Source of the DNA: Flaviaestuariibacter sp.
GTDB taxonomy: Bacteria > Bacteroidota > Bacteroidia > Chitinophagales > Chitinophagaceae
Direction: 5' to 3'
Length of the DNA: 64,000 nucleotides
NCBI GenBank assembly: GCA_025963645.1
Contig: JAOQAI010000003.1
Coordinates: 1 to 64,000 of the forward strand
Shown: positions 8,780-16,001 of the stretch, one piece after another
How positions within the stretch are numbered: the first letter of the stretch is position 1
Layout: every line of letters starts with the position of its first letter
The notes under the pieces: generated by a model
What the model was told of the DNA's origin: nothing
Seen by the model: only the letters and a program-made list of their open reading frames with translations
The model's database searches: none
Made by a program: the position numbers and the translations under genes

Positions 8780-10453
8780 ATGGCAATTAAAAAGTACTCT
8801 TTTCTGACAGGTGTGTTATGCCTGTTGGCTTCATACGGGTTTGCACAGACTGGCACTACCACTGGTACAACTACTAGCACGGTTAGCGATTCTTCTGTGA
8901 TTCCTTCCCGTAGAATGCCACAGCATACAGAATTTATGAATGGCACTTACAATTATCCGGCACGGCCCCGCAATCAATGGGAAGTAGGTATTAAAGGTGG
9001 ACTTGCCACTATAAGCGGCGATGTTCGTTCTCGCTTTGGAGCATTTGGCTTTGGAGCCCATGTGAGAAAGGCGTTCGGTTATATCTTCTCTGCTCGTTTG
9101 AATTACATGTATGGAACGCCTAAAGGCCAGAACTGGCAAAAATCAACCAATTATAGCTTAAACAGAGCATTAGCCGGTGCTGGATATGTTGGGGATAGAA
9201 GACTGCCAAGCGGACAGTTTATCGGTAGCAATCAGCCTGTTTTCTATAATTATAGGACAATGCTGCAGGATCTGTCATTAGAAGGATTATTTACATTGAA
9301 CAATATCCGTTTTCATAAATCTAAGACAGGCTATGCTGTTTATGCTTTAGTAGGCGTAGGAGGTTTGATGTATAATACTGATATTAATGCTTTTGATGCG
9401 AACCTACAACGTTATAACTACTCCAGCATTCCAAGCGGTACCTGGAAGAATCGTAAGCAAACACGTGATGCGATAAGAGAATTGCAGGATGATACTTATG
9501 AGACTCATGCAGAAGATTATGGACCCAACCGTCCTACAATCGGAGGGAATAGCTACAAAACGGTAGGTCATTTTGGTCTGGGTATTGCTTTAAAACTTAA
9601 TAACCGCATCAACTTAGCTCTTGAAGACCGTTTCACTTTCACAAACGATGACTTATTAGATGGTCAACGTTGGGCTGAGCAAACTCCGGGAAACCCTGTA
9701 ACGACTCAGAACTTTGATACTTATAACTATGCAACCCTTGGTTTGAACTTTAACCTCGGTGCTAAATCTACCGAGCCATTGTGGTGGCAGAATCCACTGG
9801 ACTACGCTTACAGCGAAATTCGCAACCCTCGCCTGATGAAGCTTCCAAAGCCAACCCTGCCTGATAGCGATGGTGATGGCGTAACTGACCAATTTGACCA
9901 GGAGCAAACGCCTGCTGGTTGCCCGGTTGATTCGCATGGTGTGAGCCGCGATACGGATGGTGATGGTGTACCAGATTGCAAAGACAAAGAATTGGTTACT
10001 CCAACATATTGCCAGCCGGTTGATGCTGATGGCGTAGGTAAATGCCCTTGTCCAGAAGGTTGTGCTCCAGCCGTTGCAACAGGCACATGTACTACTTTGT
10101 TAGGCGCTCTACCAAGCATCACCTTTGCTGCCGGAAATAATACCGTTAGCAATGATGCAAGAAGCCTGATGTCTTCTGTAGCTGCCCGTCTCCGCAACAA
10201 CCCAGGCTGCCGTATAGTAGTAGTAGGTTATTGCCAGTCAAGCAAAGCAGAACAGCAAAGAAGCTGGGATCGTGTGAATGCCGTTATCAACTATATGGTT
10301 GAGAAAGAAGGTATTGCTGCTGATCGCTTTATCTTTCAATATGGTCAGGAAGGCGGCGATTGCAACACAGTTGATCTGCGTGCTGCTAACGAAGGTGAAG
10401 AAGGTCCTACAACGGTACCGGCTCCTCACCCAAGCTTAAGAGGTAACAGATAA
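8780..10453 (+). CDS. OmpA-like outer-membrane protein with calcium-binding repeats
   Basis: Predicted abundant outer-membrane protein of 557 residues. A signal peptide ends near residue 22 (SYGFAQ), followed by a Thr-rich linker, a probable beta-barrel (~50-340), thrombospondin type 3 Asp-rich repeats (DSDGDGV and DTDGDGV, ~360-400), a Cys-rich stretch (~410-430) and a C-terminal OmpA-like domain (~435-540). The usual peptidoglycan-contacting motif GHTDS is replaced by GYCQS, so the normal Asp is missing; a second contact, the Arg of WDRVNAV, is kept. Binding to peptidoglycan may therefore be altered. A strong promoter precedes it and a terminator follows, so it is its own transcription unit. 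Confidence 0.85.
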   Translation: MAIKKYSFLTGVLCLLASYGFAQTGTTTGTTTSTVSDSSVIPSRRMPQHTEFMNGTYNYPARPRNQWEVGIKGGLATISGDVRSRFGAFGFGAHVRKAFGYIFSARLNYMYGTPKGQNWQKSTNYSLNRALAGAGYVGDRRLPSGQFIGSNQPVFYNYRTMLQDLSLEGLFTLNNIRFHKSKTGYAVYALVGVGGLMYNTDINAFDANLQRYNYSSIPSGTWKNRKQTRDAIRELQDDTYETHAEDYGPNRPTIGGNSYKTVGHFGLGIALKLNNRINLALEDRFTFTNDDLLDGQRWAEQTPGNPVTTQNFDTYNYATLGLNFNLGAKSTEPLWWQNPLDYAYSEIRNPRLMKLPKPTLPDSDGDGVTDQFDQEQTPAGCPVDSHGVSRDTDGDGVPDCKDKELVTPTYCQPVDADGVGKCPCPEGCAPAVATGTCTTLLGALPSITFAAGNNTVSNDARSLMSSVAARLRNNPGCRIVVVGYCQSSKAEQQRSWDRVNAVINYMVEKEGIAADRFIFQYGQEGGDCNTVDLRAANEGEEGPTTVPAPHPSLRGNR

Positions 10454-10469
10454 TCGCATCTTTTTATAG

Positions 10470-10496
10470 AAAAGCCCTCCGCTATGGAGGGCTTTT
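10470..10496 (+). terminator. terminator after the OmpA-like gene
   Basis: An 11-base stem (470-480 with 486-496 of this kilobase) with a five-base loop followed by T residues, 16 bases after the stop codon. Confidence 0.85.
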
Positions 10497-10567
10497 TATT
10501 TACACAAACCTTTAACGGCTGAAATGTGCTGTTTTGCGTGAATTAGCGAATATTTGCTTAAACTATT

Positions 10568-10575
10568 TACATTTG
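10568..10575 (+). promoter_or_regulatory. -7 element before bamD
   Basis: TACATTTG matches TAnnTTTG and ends nine bases before the bamD ATG, so the leader would be only a few bases. No TTTG element is seen at the right distance upstream. Confidence 0.5.
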
Positions 10576-10584
10576 CAAGCCTTT

Positions 10585-11400
10585 ATGAGATCCCTCCCCA
10601 TAATTCTATTCGTTTTCATTCTTTTTGGTTGCCAGAAAAGCATTGGTAAAGTGCTCAAAAGTAAAGATCCGGAGTACAAACTGCGCATGGCGGAAAACTA
10701 TTTCGCTAAGAAAAAATACAACCAGGCGCAGCAGGTTTATGAAGACGTAATGCCTTATTATAAAGGCCGGAAGGAATTTGAAGATATTTATTACAAGTTT
10801 GCGTATACCGCCTATTACCAGCAGGATTATCTAAACGCGGAGAACCTTTTCAAAACGTATCTGGAAGTATTTCCAAACAGCAGCCGGTCTGAAGAAATGG
10901 ATTATATGCGGGCTTACACTTTCTATAGGCAGTCGCCAAAGCCTGAATTGGACCAAACAAATACGATCAAGGCAATGGGGTTGATGCAGACCTTTATCAA
11001 TACGCATCCTGGCTCTGCTCGTAATAAGGAAGCGAACGATATTATTGATGCGTCCCGTAAGAAATTGGAGATCAAAGATCAGAAAGCAGCACAATTGTAT
11101 TACGATCTCGGTCAATTTCGTGCGGCAGGAGTGGCTTTCGAAGCTGTAATGAATAATTACCCGGATTCGCCTGAATCGGAGAATTACAAGTTAATGGCGA
11201 TCAAATCCTTTTATCGCTTCGCTGAAATGAGTGTGGAGGAAAAGAAGGAAGAGCGCTTTAATAAAGTAATTGAAGCCTGTAATGATTTTATAGATCGCTT
11301 CCCGCAAAGTAGTTTAGCCAAACAAGTAGAACAATATATAACTTTGTCTCAAAACAATCTTAAAACATTAGCCAATGAGTCGCCTAAGACGTCAGCATAG
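10585..11400 (+). CDS. bamD: outer membrane assembly lipoprotein BamD
   Basis: BamD is the essential lipoprotein partner of BamA in inserting beta-barrels into the outer membrane. The start at 10585 gives a lipoprotein signal with lipobox LFGC (Cys16) and a product of 271 residues; the in-frame ATG at 10534 would bury that signal. After the Cys, tetratricopeptide-like helices follow: the YFAKKKYNQAQQVYE repeat (~35-50), the YLNAENLFKTYLEVFP repeat and the AGVAFEAVMNNYPDSPESE segment (~185-205), typical of BamD/YfiO. It is the first gene of the conserved bamD-rpoZ-coaBC group, and its 3' end overlaps rpoZ by 26 bases. Confidence 0.93.
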   Translation: MRSLPIILFVFILFGCQKSIGKVLKSKDPEYKLRMAENYFAKKKYNQAQQVYEDVMPYYKGRKEFEDIYYKFAYTAYYQQDYLNAENLFKTYLEVFPNSSRSEEMDYMRAYTFYRQSPKPELDQTNTIKAMGLMQTFINTHPGSARNKEANDIIDASRKKLEIKDQKAAQLYYDLGQFRAAGVAFEAVMNNYPDSPESENYKLMAIKSFYRFAEMSVEEKKEERFNKVIEACNDFIDRFPQSSLAKQVEQYITLSQNNLKTLANESPKTSA

Positions 11401-11719
11401 TACTACTACAGCCAACAATGTAGAAACCAAGGACCTGAACGAATTGAAAGGTAAGACCGGCAATGTGTATGAATCCATTGCCATCATTGCCAAGCGCGCC
11501 AACCAGATCAATATTTCGCTGAAAGAAGAGCTGCATAACAAACTGGAAGAATTTGCCAGCCACACCGATAGCCTGGAAGAAGTGCATGAGAACAAAGAGC
11601 AGATAGAAATTTCCCGTGCTTACGAAAAAATGCCGAACCCGGCATTATTGGCCACGCAGGAGTTTATGGAAGATAAGATCTACCATCGCCGGAACGAAGA
11701 AGAGGATCTGTTTCAATAA
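11375..11719 (+). CDS. rpoZ: RNA polymerase subunit omega
   Basis: The 114-residue product belongs to the Bacteroidetes omega/Rpb6 family, which stabilises the beta-prime subunit of RNA polymerase. The core segment GNVYESIAIIAKRANQI (~30-46) matches the omega fold helix that contacts the polymerase, followed by a charged helical tail. It overlaps bamD by 26 bases, the usual arrangement in the phylum, and a terminator follows at once. Assignment rests on this core motif and on the conserved position between bamD and coaBC. Confidence 0.85.
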   Translation: MSRLRRQHSTTTANNVETKDLNELKGKTGNVYESIAIIAKRANQINISLKEELHNKLEEFASHTDSLEEVHENKEQIEISRAYEKMPNPALLATQEFMEDKIYHRRNEEEDLFQ

Positions 11720-11741
11720 GATTCTAATCAATATATTTTAC

Positions 11742-11771
11742 AAGCGGTCCTGTTCAAAAGCAGGACCGCTT
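11742..11771 (+). terminator. terminator after rpoZ
   Basis: An 11-base perfect stem (11742-11752 with 11761-11771) and an eight-base loop followed by T residues. It separates bamD-rpoZ from coaBC. A weak promoter-like TATTTTAG (11788-11795) lies just after it, ten bases before the coaBC start. Confidence 0.85.
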
Positions 11772-11804
11772 TTGTTTTTAGAAACACTATTTTAGTGCCT
11801 TGGT

Positions 11805-12992
11805 ATGTTGAAAGGAAAAAAAATATTGATCGGCGTCACAGGTAGTATAGCTGCCTATAAGATGCCATTATTGGTGCGGCAATTGGTGAAGGAAGGTGCG
11901 GAGATCAGGCTGGTAATGACCCAAGCGGCAAAAGATTTTGTATCGCCTCTTACGCTTTCCACCTTAGCCAGGTCGCCGGTGTTAAACCAGTTGTTTGATG
12001 AAGCATCCTGGGCCAATCATGTAGCTTTAGGGCGCTGGGCCGATGTGATGTTGATTGCCCCTTTGAGCTGCAATTCGCTTAGCAAAATGGCGAATGGGGG
12101 CTGTGACAACCTTCTTTTAGCCACCTATCTCTCCGCCACCTGCCCGGTAGTGGTAGCGCCTGCTATGGATGAAGATATGTGGCATCACCCCTCTACTATG
12201 GAGAACATTGACCGCCTTAAAAAGCATGGGTGTACTATTATTCCTGTAGGGTATGGAGAACTGGCGAGTGGACTGGTCGGTGAAGGCCGCATGGCAGAGC
12301 CAGAGGAAATAGCGGCATATATAAAAGAATTTTTTGCCACTAAGGAAACTTTAAAAGGTAAAAAAGCCCTGGTGACTGCGGGTCCTACATACGAATCCAT
12401 AGACCCCGTACGTTTTATTGGCAATCATTCCTCTGGTAAAATGGGATACGCTATTGCGGAAGAATTGGCAAGAAGAGGCGCAAGTGTGACATTGGTTTCT
12501 GGGCCTGTTTCTATAAAATGCAATAACCCAAAAATAGAAGTATTGAAAAGTACCTCTGCAGCCCAAATGGCAGCACATTGCTTTGATCATGCGGACTACG
12601 ATATTGCAGTGATGGCCGCAGCCGTAGCGGATTATACGCCGGTAGAGGTGAGCAGTCAAAAGATAAAAAAGGGAGATGGTGATTTTACCCTTGTGCTTAA
12701 AAAGACGGAAGATATTTTAGCAACGTTGGGTGATCGTAAAAAGGAAGGCCAAGTTTTAGTTGGCTTTGCCCTGGAAACGCAAAATGAGCGAGAGAACGCT
12801 TTAAAGAAACTGCAGTCCAAGAATGCCGATCTGTTGGTGTTAAATTCGCTGCAAGATGCAGGCGCTGGCTTTGGAACCGATACCAACCGGGTAAATTTGT
12901 ATTACAAGGACGGCCGGGAAATCTCCTTTGATTTAAAATCAAAAGACGAAGTGGCAAAAGATATCGTTGATGCAATAACCGAATTGTTATAA
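11805..12992 (+). CDS. coaBC: bifunctional phosphopantothenoylcysteine decarboxylase / phosphopantothenate-cysteine ligase
   Basis: Carries out two consecutive steps of coenzyme A synthesis: joining cysteine to 4'-phosphopantothenate (C-terminal CoaB) and then decarboxylating the product (N-terminal CoaC, an FMN flavoprotein). The 395 residues have the usual length. CoaC motifs: GSIAAYK (~11), the active-site His in ANHVALG (~75) and the substrate-clamp motif APAMDEDMW (~120), where Asp replaces the Asn of the classical motif, a variant I recall from Bacteroidota. CoaB motifs: TAGPTYESIDPVRFI (~190), SSGKMG and AAAVADY (~270) with a KIKK lysine cluster after it. The stop overlaps the next ATG in TAATG. 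Confidence 0.95.
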   Translation: MLKGKKILIGVTGSIAAYKMPLLVRQLVKEGAEIRLVMTQAAKDFVSPLTLSTLARSPVLNQLFDEASWANHVALGRWADVMLIAPLSCNSLSKMANGGCDNLLLATYLSATCPVVVAPAMDEDMWHHPSTMENIDRLKKHGCTIIPVGYGELASGLVGEGRMAEPEEIAAYIKEFFATKETLKGKKALVTAGPTYESIDPVRFIGNHSSGKMGYAIAEELARRGASVTLVSGPVSIKCNNPKIEVLKSTSAAQMAAHCFDHADYDIAVMAAAVADYTPVEVSSQKIKKGDGDFTLVLKKTEDILATLGDRKKEGQVLVGFALETQNERENALKKLQSKNADLLVLNSLQDAGAGFGTDTNRVNLYYKDGREISFDLKSKDEVAKDIVDAITELL

Positions 12993-13903
12993 TGAAAAAA
13001 ATAGTTGTTTTCTTATTTATCCTCACTGCTGCAAAAGGACAGGCACAGGAATTACAGGCGAAGGTTACCATACTCGCTAACCAAATTAGTACGCAGGTAG
13101 ATAAGAAAATTTTCAACACCCTGCAAACTTCTCTGACTAATTTCATGAACGGCCGTAAATGGACAACGGACCAGTTCGGGGTGCAGGAAAAGATCAAGTG
13201 CAATTTTTTGATCAGTATTGACCAGGTTTCGGATAACAATATCTTCAGAGCCTCCTTAACCGTGCAGGCTTCCCGCCCTGTTTACAATACCACTTACGAG
13301 TCGCCGCTCATTAACTTCCAGGATAATGATTTTGTATTTAAGTATGTCGAATTTCAGCCAATAGAGTTCAATGAGAACCGTATACAAGGCAATGACCCCT
13401 TGATTGGAAATATTACAGCGATGCTTGCCTTTTATGCGAATATCATTATTGGATTGGACTATGATTCCTTTTCACCACGCGGCGGCGATCCTTACTTTCA
13501 AAAGGCTTTGAACATTGTCAATAATGCTCCGGAGGGTCGTGATATTGCCGGATGGAAGCCTTTTGACGGTACCCGCAACCGTTTTCGGTTGGTGGAGAAT
13601 TTGACAGATAACCGGTTTGCCCCTGTGCATGATATCATTTATTCGTACTACCGCTCTGGTTTGGATATGATGTATGAGAACGAAGAGACAGCCAGAACCG
13701 GTGTTCTTAATACATTGAATTTATTAACCGCACTCAACCGCGATAACCAGAACATCATGTTCCTGCCGTTTTTCTTTCAAGGAAAAAGCAACGAGTTAGC
13801 ACGGTTGTTTTCGAAAGCAACACCTGAACTGAAAACCCGGGCCCGCGATATGCTGACCAAACTTGACATTACCAATTCAAGCACGTATAATAGTCTGCGA
13901 TGA
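12992..13903 (+). CDS. DUF4835 family secreted protein
   Basis: A 303-residue exported protein with a signal peptide (MKKIVVFLFILTAAKGQA). It belongs to the DUF4835 family found beside coaBC across Bacteroidota; some annotation schemes tie this family to type IX secretion under the name PorD, which I cannot confirm from the sequence. Features seen: a beta-rich N-terminal half with paired TTYESPLINFQDNDFVF segment, then a YANIIIGLDYDSFSPRGGDPYFQKA region and a C-terminal helical part. Start is coupled to coaBC by TAATG, and it overlaps the next gene by ATGA. Confidence 0.85.
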   Translation: MKKIVVFLFILTAAKGQAQELQAKVTILANQISTQVDKKIFNTLQTSLTNFMNGRKWTTDQFGVQEKIKCNFLISIDQVSDNNIFRASLTVQASRPVYNTTYESPLINFQDNDFVFKYVEFQPIEFNENRIQGNDPLIGNITAMLAFYANIIIGLDYDSFSPRGGDPYFQKALNIVNNAPEGRDIAGWKPFDGTRNRFRLVENLTDNRFAPVHDIIYSYYRSGLDMMYENEETARTGVLNTLNLLTALNRDNQNIMFLPFFFQGKSNELARLFSKATPELKTRARDMLTKLDITNSSTYNSLR

Positions 13904-14277
13904 GGGTTGGGTTGATCGCTATTCTACTTTTGGCTACAGTCTCTTGTTCGGATGAGGTTAAGGTACCGAAGGGTGTTTTACCACCGAAAAAAATGTCCGT
14001 TGTGCTTTGGGATATCATCCGGGTGGACGAAGCTGCCAACCACCTATTCCGATTAGACACTTCCTATAATCTTTTTCTTAAAAGCGCTTCGCTATATCAA
14101 TCCGTATTTCGCTTGCACCAAACAACAGAGTCACAGTTCAAACAAAGCTTTCGTTACTACCAGGCGCATCCGGACCACATGAAGATCGTATTGGATTCGG
14201 TAGACGCTATTGCGAAAAAGCCAGTTGATACACTTATTAAGAAGCCAATTGATTCATTGGTTATCAAGAAAGCCTAA
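13900..14277 (+). CDS. DUF4296 family lipoprotein
   Basis: A 125-residue lipoprotein with lipobox TVSC (Cys16). The pattern [17 protein letters not shown] followed by helices with [18 protein letters not shown] is that of DUF4296, a family of unknown function that recurs in this position in Bacteroidota. It overlaps the DUF4835 gene by four bases (ATGA). The C-terminus is a low-complexity Lys/Pro/Asp/Ser repeat ([15 protein letters not shown]). Confidence 0.8.
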   Translation: MRVGLIAILLLATVSCSDEVKVPKGVLPPKKMSVVLWDIIRVDEAANHLFRLDTSYNLFLKSASLYQSVFRLHQTTESQFKQSFRYYQAHPDHMKIVLDSVDAIAKKPVDTLIKKPIDSLVIKKA

Positions 14278-14306
14278 TTGTTTCCAGACTTCTCTCGCTA
14301 TTTTTG
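14277..14306 (+). promoter_or_regulatory. promoter before the CoA-transferase genes
   Basis: TATTTTTG at 14299-14306 is a full TAnnTTTG element; ATTG at 14277-14280, 18 bases before, is a partial -33 match. Transcription would begin near 14311, 13 bases before the start codon. The -33 part lies across the end of the DUF4296 gene. Confidence 0.6.
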
Positions 14307-14323
14307 AGGCACATTGTTTCTAT

Positions 14324-15019
14324 ATGAATAAGGTTTATAAAAATGCGGGAGACGCCGTCGCAGATATAAAGGATGGCGCCACCATCATGCTGGGTGGTTT
14401 CGGACTCTGTGGCATTCCTGAAAACAGTATCCATGCATTAAAAGAGAGTGGCGTAAAAGAGCTAACCTGTATCTCTAACAATGCCGGCGTTGATGATTTT
14501 GGATTAGGCTTGCTTTTGCAAAGCCGCCAGATCAAAAAAATGATGAGTTCGTATGTTGGGGAGAATGCAGAATTTGAACGGCAGCTATTAAGTGGCGAGC
14601 TGGAAGTAGACCTGATTCCACAAGGGACCTTAGCTACCCGCATTCAAATGGCAGGTATGGGCATTCCCGCTTTTTTTACCCCGGCAGGTTATGGCACCGA
14701 AATAGCGGAGGGAAAAGAAATACGTGAATTTGCCGGCAAGATGTACCTGATGGAGCTGGCACTTCATGCAGATTATGCCATTGTGAAAGCGTGGAAAGGC
14801 GACCGCTTTGGTAATCTTGTTTTTCGTAAAACAACCCGCAATTTTTCTACCTCGATGGCAAAGGCCGGCACGATCACGATCGCGGAAGTAGAGCACTTGG
14901 TAGAGCCCGGAGAATTAGACCCGGATGATATTCATGTGGCCGGCATTTATGTGCATCGTGTCTTTCAAGGCATGAATTATGAAAAACGAATTGAAAGAAA
15001 AACAGTGAAATTAATTTGA
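14324..15019 (+). CDS. scoA: 3-oxoacid CoA-transferase subunit A
   Basis: Subunit A of the two-subunit transferase that moves CoA from succinyl-CoA to a 3-oxoacid such as acetoacetate, used in ketone body, fatty acid or amino acid breakdown. The 231-residue product starts at 14324, right behind a promoter; an in-frame start at 14210 would lie inside the DUF4296 gene. Family motifs: the glycine-rich [10 protein letters not shown] (~26-35), the SNNAG motif (~50) and the [20 protein letters not shown] segment near residue 110, which is the CoA-binding region. Subunit B follows 53 bases later. The acceptor acid cannot be told from sequence. Confidence 0.92.
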   Translation: MNKVYKNAGDAVADIKDGATIMLGGFGLCGIPENSIHALKESGVKELTCISNNAGVDDFGLGLLLQSRQIKKMMSSYVGENAEFERQLLSGELEVDLIPQGTLATRIQMAGMGIPAFFTPAGYGTEIAEGKEIREFAGKMYLMELALHADYAIVKAWKGDRFGNLVFRKTTRNFSTSMAKAGTITIAEVEHLVEPGELDPDDIHVAGIYVHRVFQGMNYEKRIERKTVKLI

Positions 15020-15072
15020 TTTATAACGAAGACTGCTTTCATCATCAAATCACCAAATCATCAAATTAACTC

Positions 15073-15729
15073 ATGGCTTTAGATAAGTACGGAATCGCAA
15101 AACGAATTGCACAAGAACTGCAGGACGGCATGTATGTGAATCTTGGAATTGGTATCCCCACCTTGGTTTCTAATTATGTGCCGGAAGGCATGTTCATTAT
15201 GCTGCAAAGCGAAAACGGTATGCTGGGCATGGGACCGTACCCGGTGGAAGCGGACATAGATGCCGACCTGATAAATGCCGGCAAGGAAACGGTTACAGTT
15301 ATTCCCGGAGGTGCTTTTTTCGATAGCGCCGAAAGCTTTGGAATGATACGGGCCGGAAAAGTAGACCTAACCGTTTTAGGCGCCATGGAAGTAAGCGAGA
15401 CCGGTGATATTGCCAATTGGAAAATACCTGGTAAAATGGTGAAGGGTATGGGCGGTGCCATGGATCTTGTCGCCTCTGCAAGAAATATCATTGTGGCCAT
15501 GATGCATACCAATCCAAAAGGTGAGTCGAAAGTATTGCCACAATGTACACTGCCGCTAACCGGTGTAGGTTGCGTGAAAAAGATCGTAAGCGACCTGGCT
15601 GTATTGGAAGTAACCCCAGAGGGATTTAGATTATTGGAAAGAGCGCCAGGTGTAAGCGTAGAGGAGATCCAGGCAAAGACGGCTGGTAAGTTGATTGTAG
15701 AAGGAGAAGTGCCGGAAATGAAGATTTAA
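15073..15729 (+). CDS. scoB: 3-oxoacid CoA-transferase subunit B
   Basis: Catalytic subunit of the CoA-transferase. The 218-residue product has the NLGIGIPT motif (~23-30) and the SENG motif with the catalytic Glu47, which forms the glutamyl-CoA thioester intermediate. The [19 protein letters not shown] and GMGGAMDL motifs typical of subunit B follow. It directly follows scoA; the spacer is a low-complexity stretch of repeated ATCAAAT. Confidence 0.93.
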   Translation: MALDKYGIAKRIAQELQDGMYVNLGIGIPTLVSNYVPEGMFIMLQSENGMLGMGPYPVEADIDADLINAGKETVTVIPGGAFFDSAESFGMIRAGKVDLTVLGAMEVSETGDIANWKIPGKMVKGMGGAMDLVASARNIIVAMMHTNPKGESKVLPQCTLPLTGVGCVKKIVSDLAVLEVTPEGFRLLERAPGVSVEEIQAKTAGKLIVEGEVPEMKI

Positions 15730-15816
15730 AATTCGTTACACGGAAGAGTCTATCGCCCTGAACCCGCCAAAACGTCTTTTGAACGTTTTAGAAAAGTAAT
15801 ACCGGCAGAGCTTCTG

Positions 15817-15824
15817 TAGCTTTG
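15817..15824 (+). promoter_or_regulatory. -7 element before a 55-codon gene
   Basis: TAGCTTTG matches TAnnTTTG and ends six bases before the ATG at 15831, so the mRNA would be almost leaderless. This placement supports the small gene. Confidence 0.5.
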
Positions 15825-15830
15825 CCACCC

Positions 15831-15998
15831 ATGAAAGATTTGATCAACAGGCTGGTAGAACAGGGAATTACAGAGGACAAGGCCCAAACTGCTGTTAATG
15901 CCGTTGTTTCCTGGATGCAGGAACATTACCCGGTTGCCGGCACCCTCGCTAATACCTGGATACGCAACAACTCCGATGGCGAAACTTCTGCTTCCTAA
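15831..15998 (+). CDS. small conserved-looking helical protein, 55 residues
   Basis: ATG at 15831 and TAA at 15996-15998 encode a 55-residue protein beginning MKDLINRLVEQGITEDKA and containing VVSWMQEHYP. The pattern (amphipathic helix, turn, second helix with aromatic residues) looks like a folded small helical domain, and a promoter element sits right before it. It ends three bases before the convergent stop of tamL. No function is recognised. The alternative is a chance open frame, but the promoter, the compact gap and protein-like composition speak for a real gene. Confidence 0.65.
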   Translation: MKDLINRLVEQGITEDKAQTAVNAVVSWMQEHYPVAGTLANTWIRNNSDGETSAS

Positions 15999-16001
15999 TA
16001 G

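Noticed and set aside
12697-13239. Minus-strand 180-codon frame opposite coaBC/DUF4835
   Set aside because: Shadow of two clear genes on the plus strand; product has no family features.
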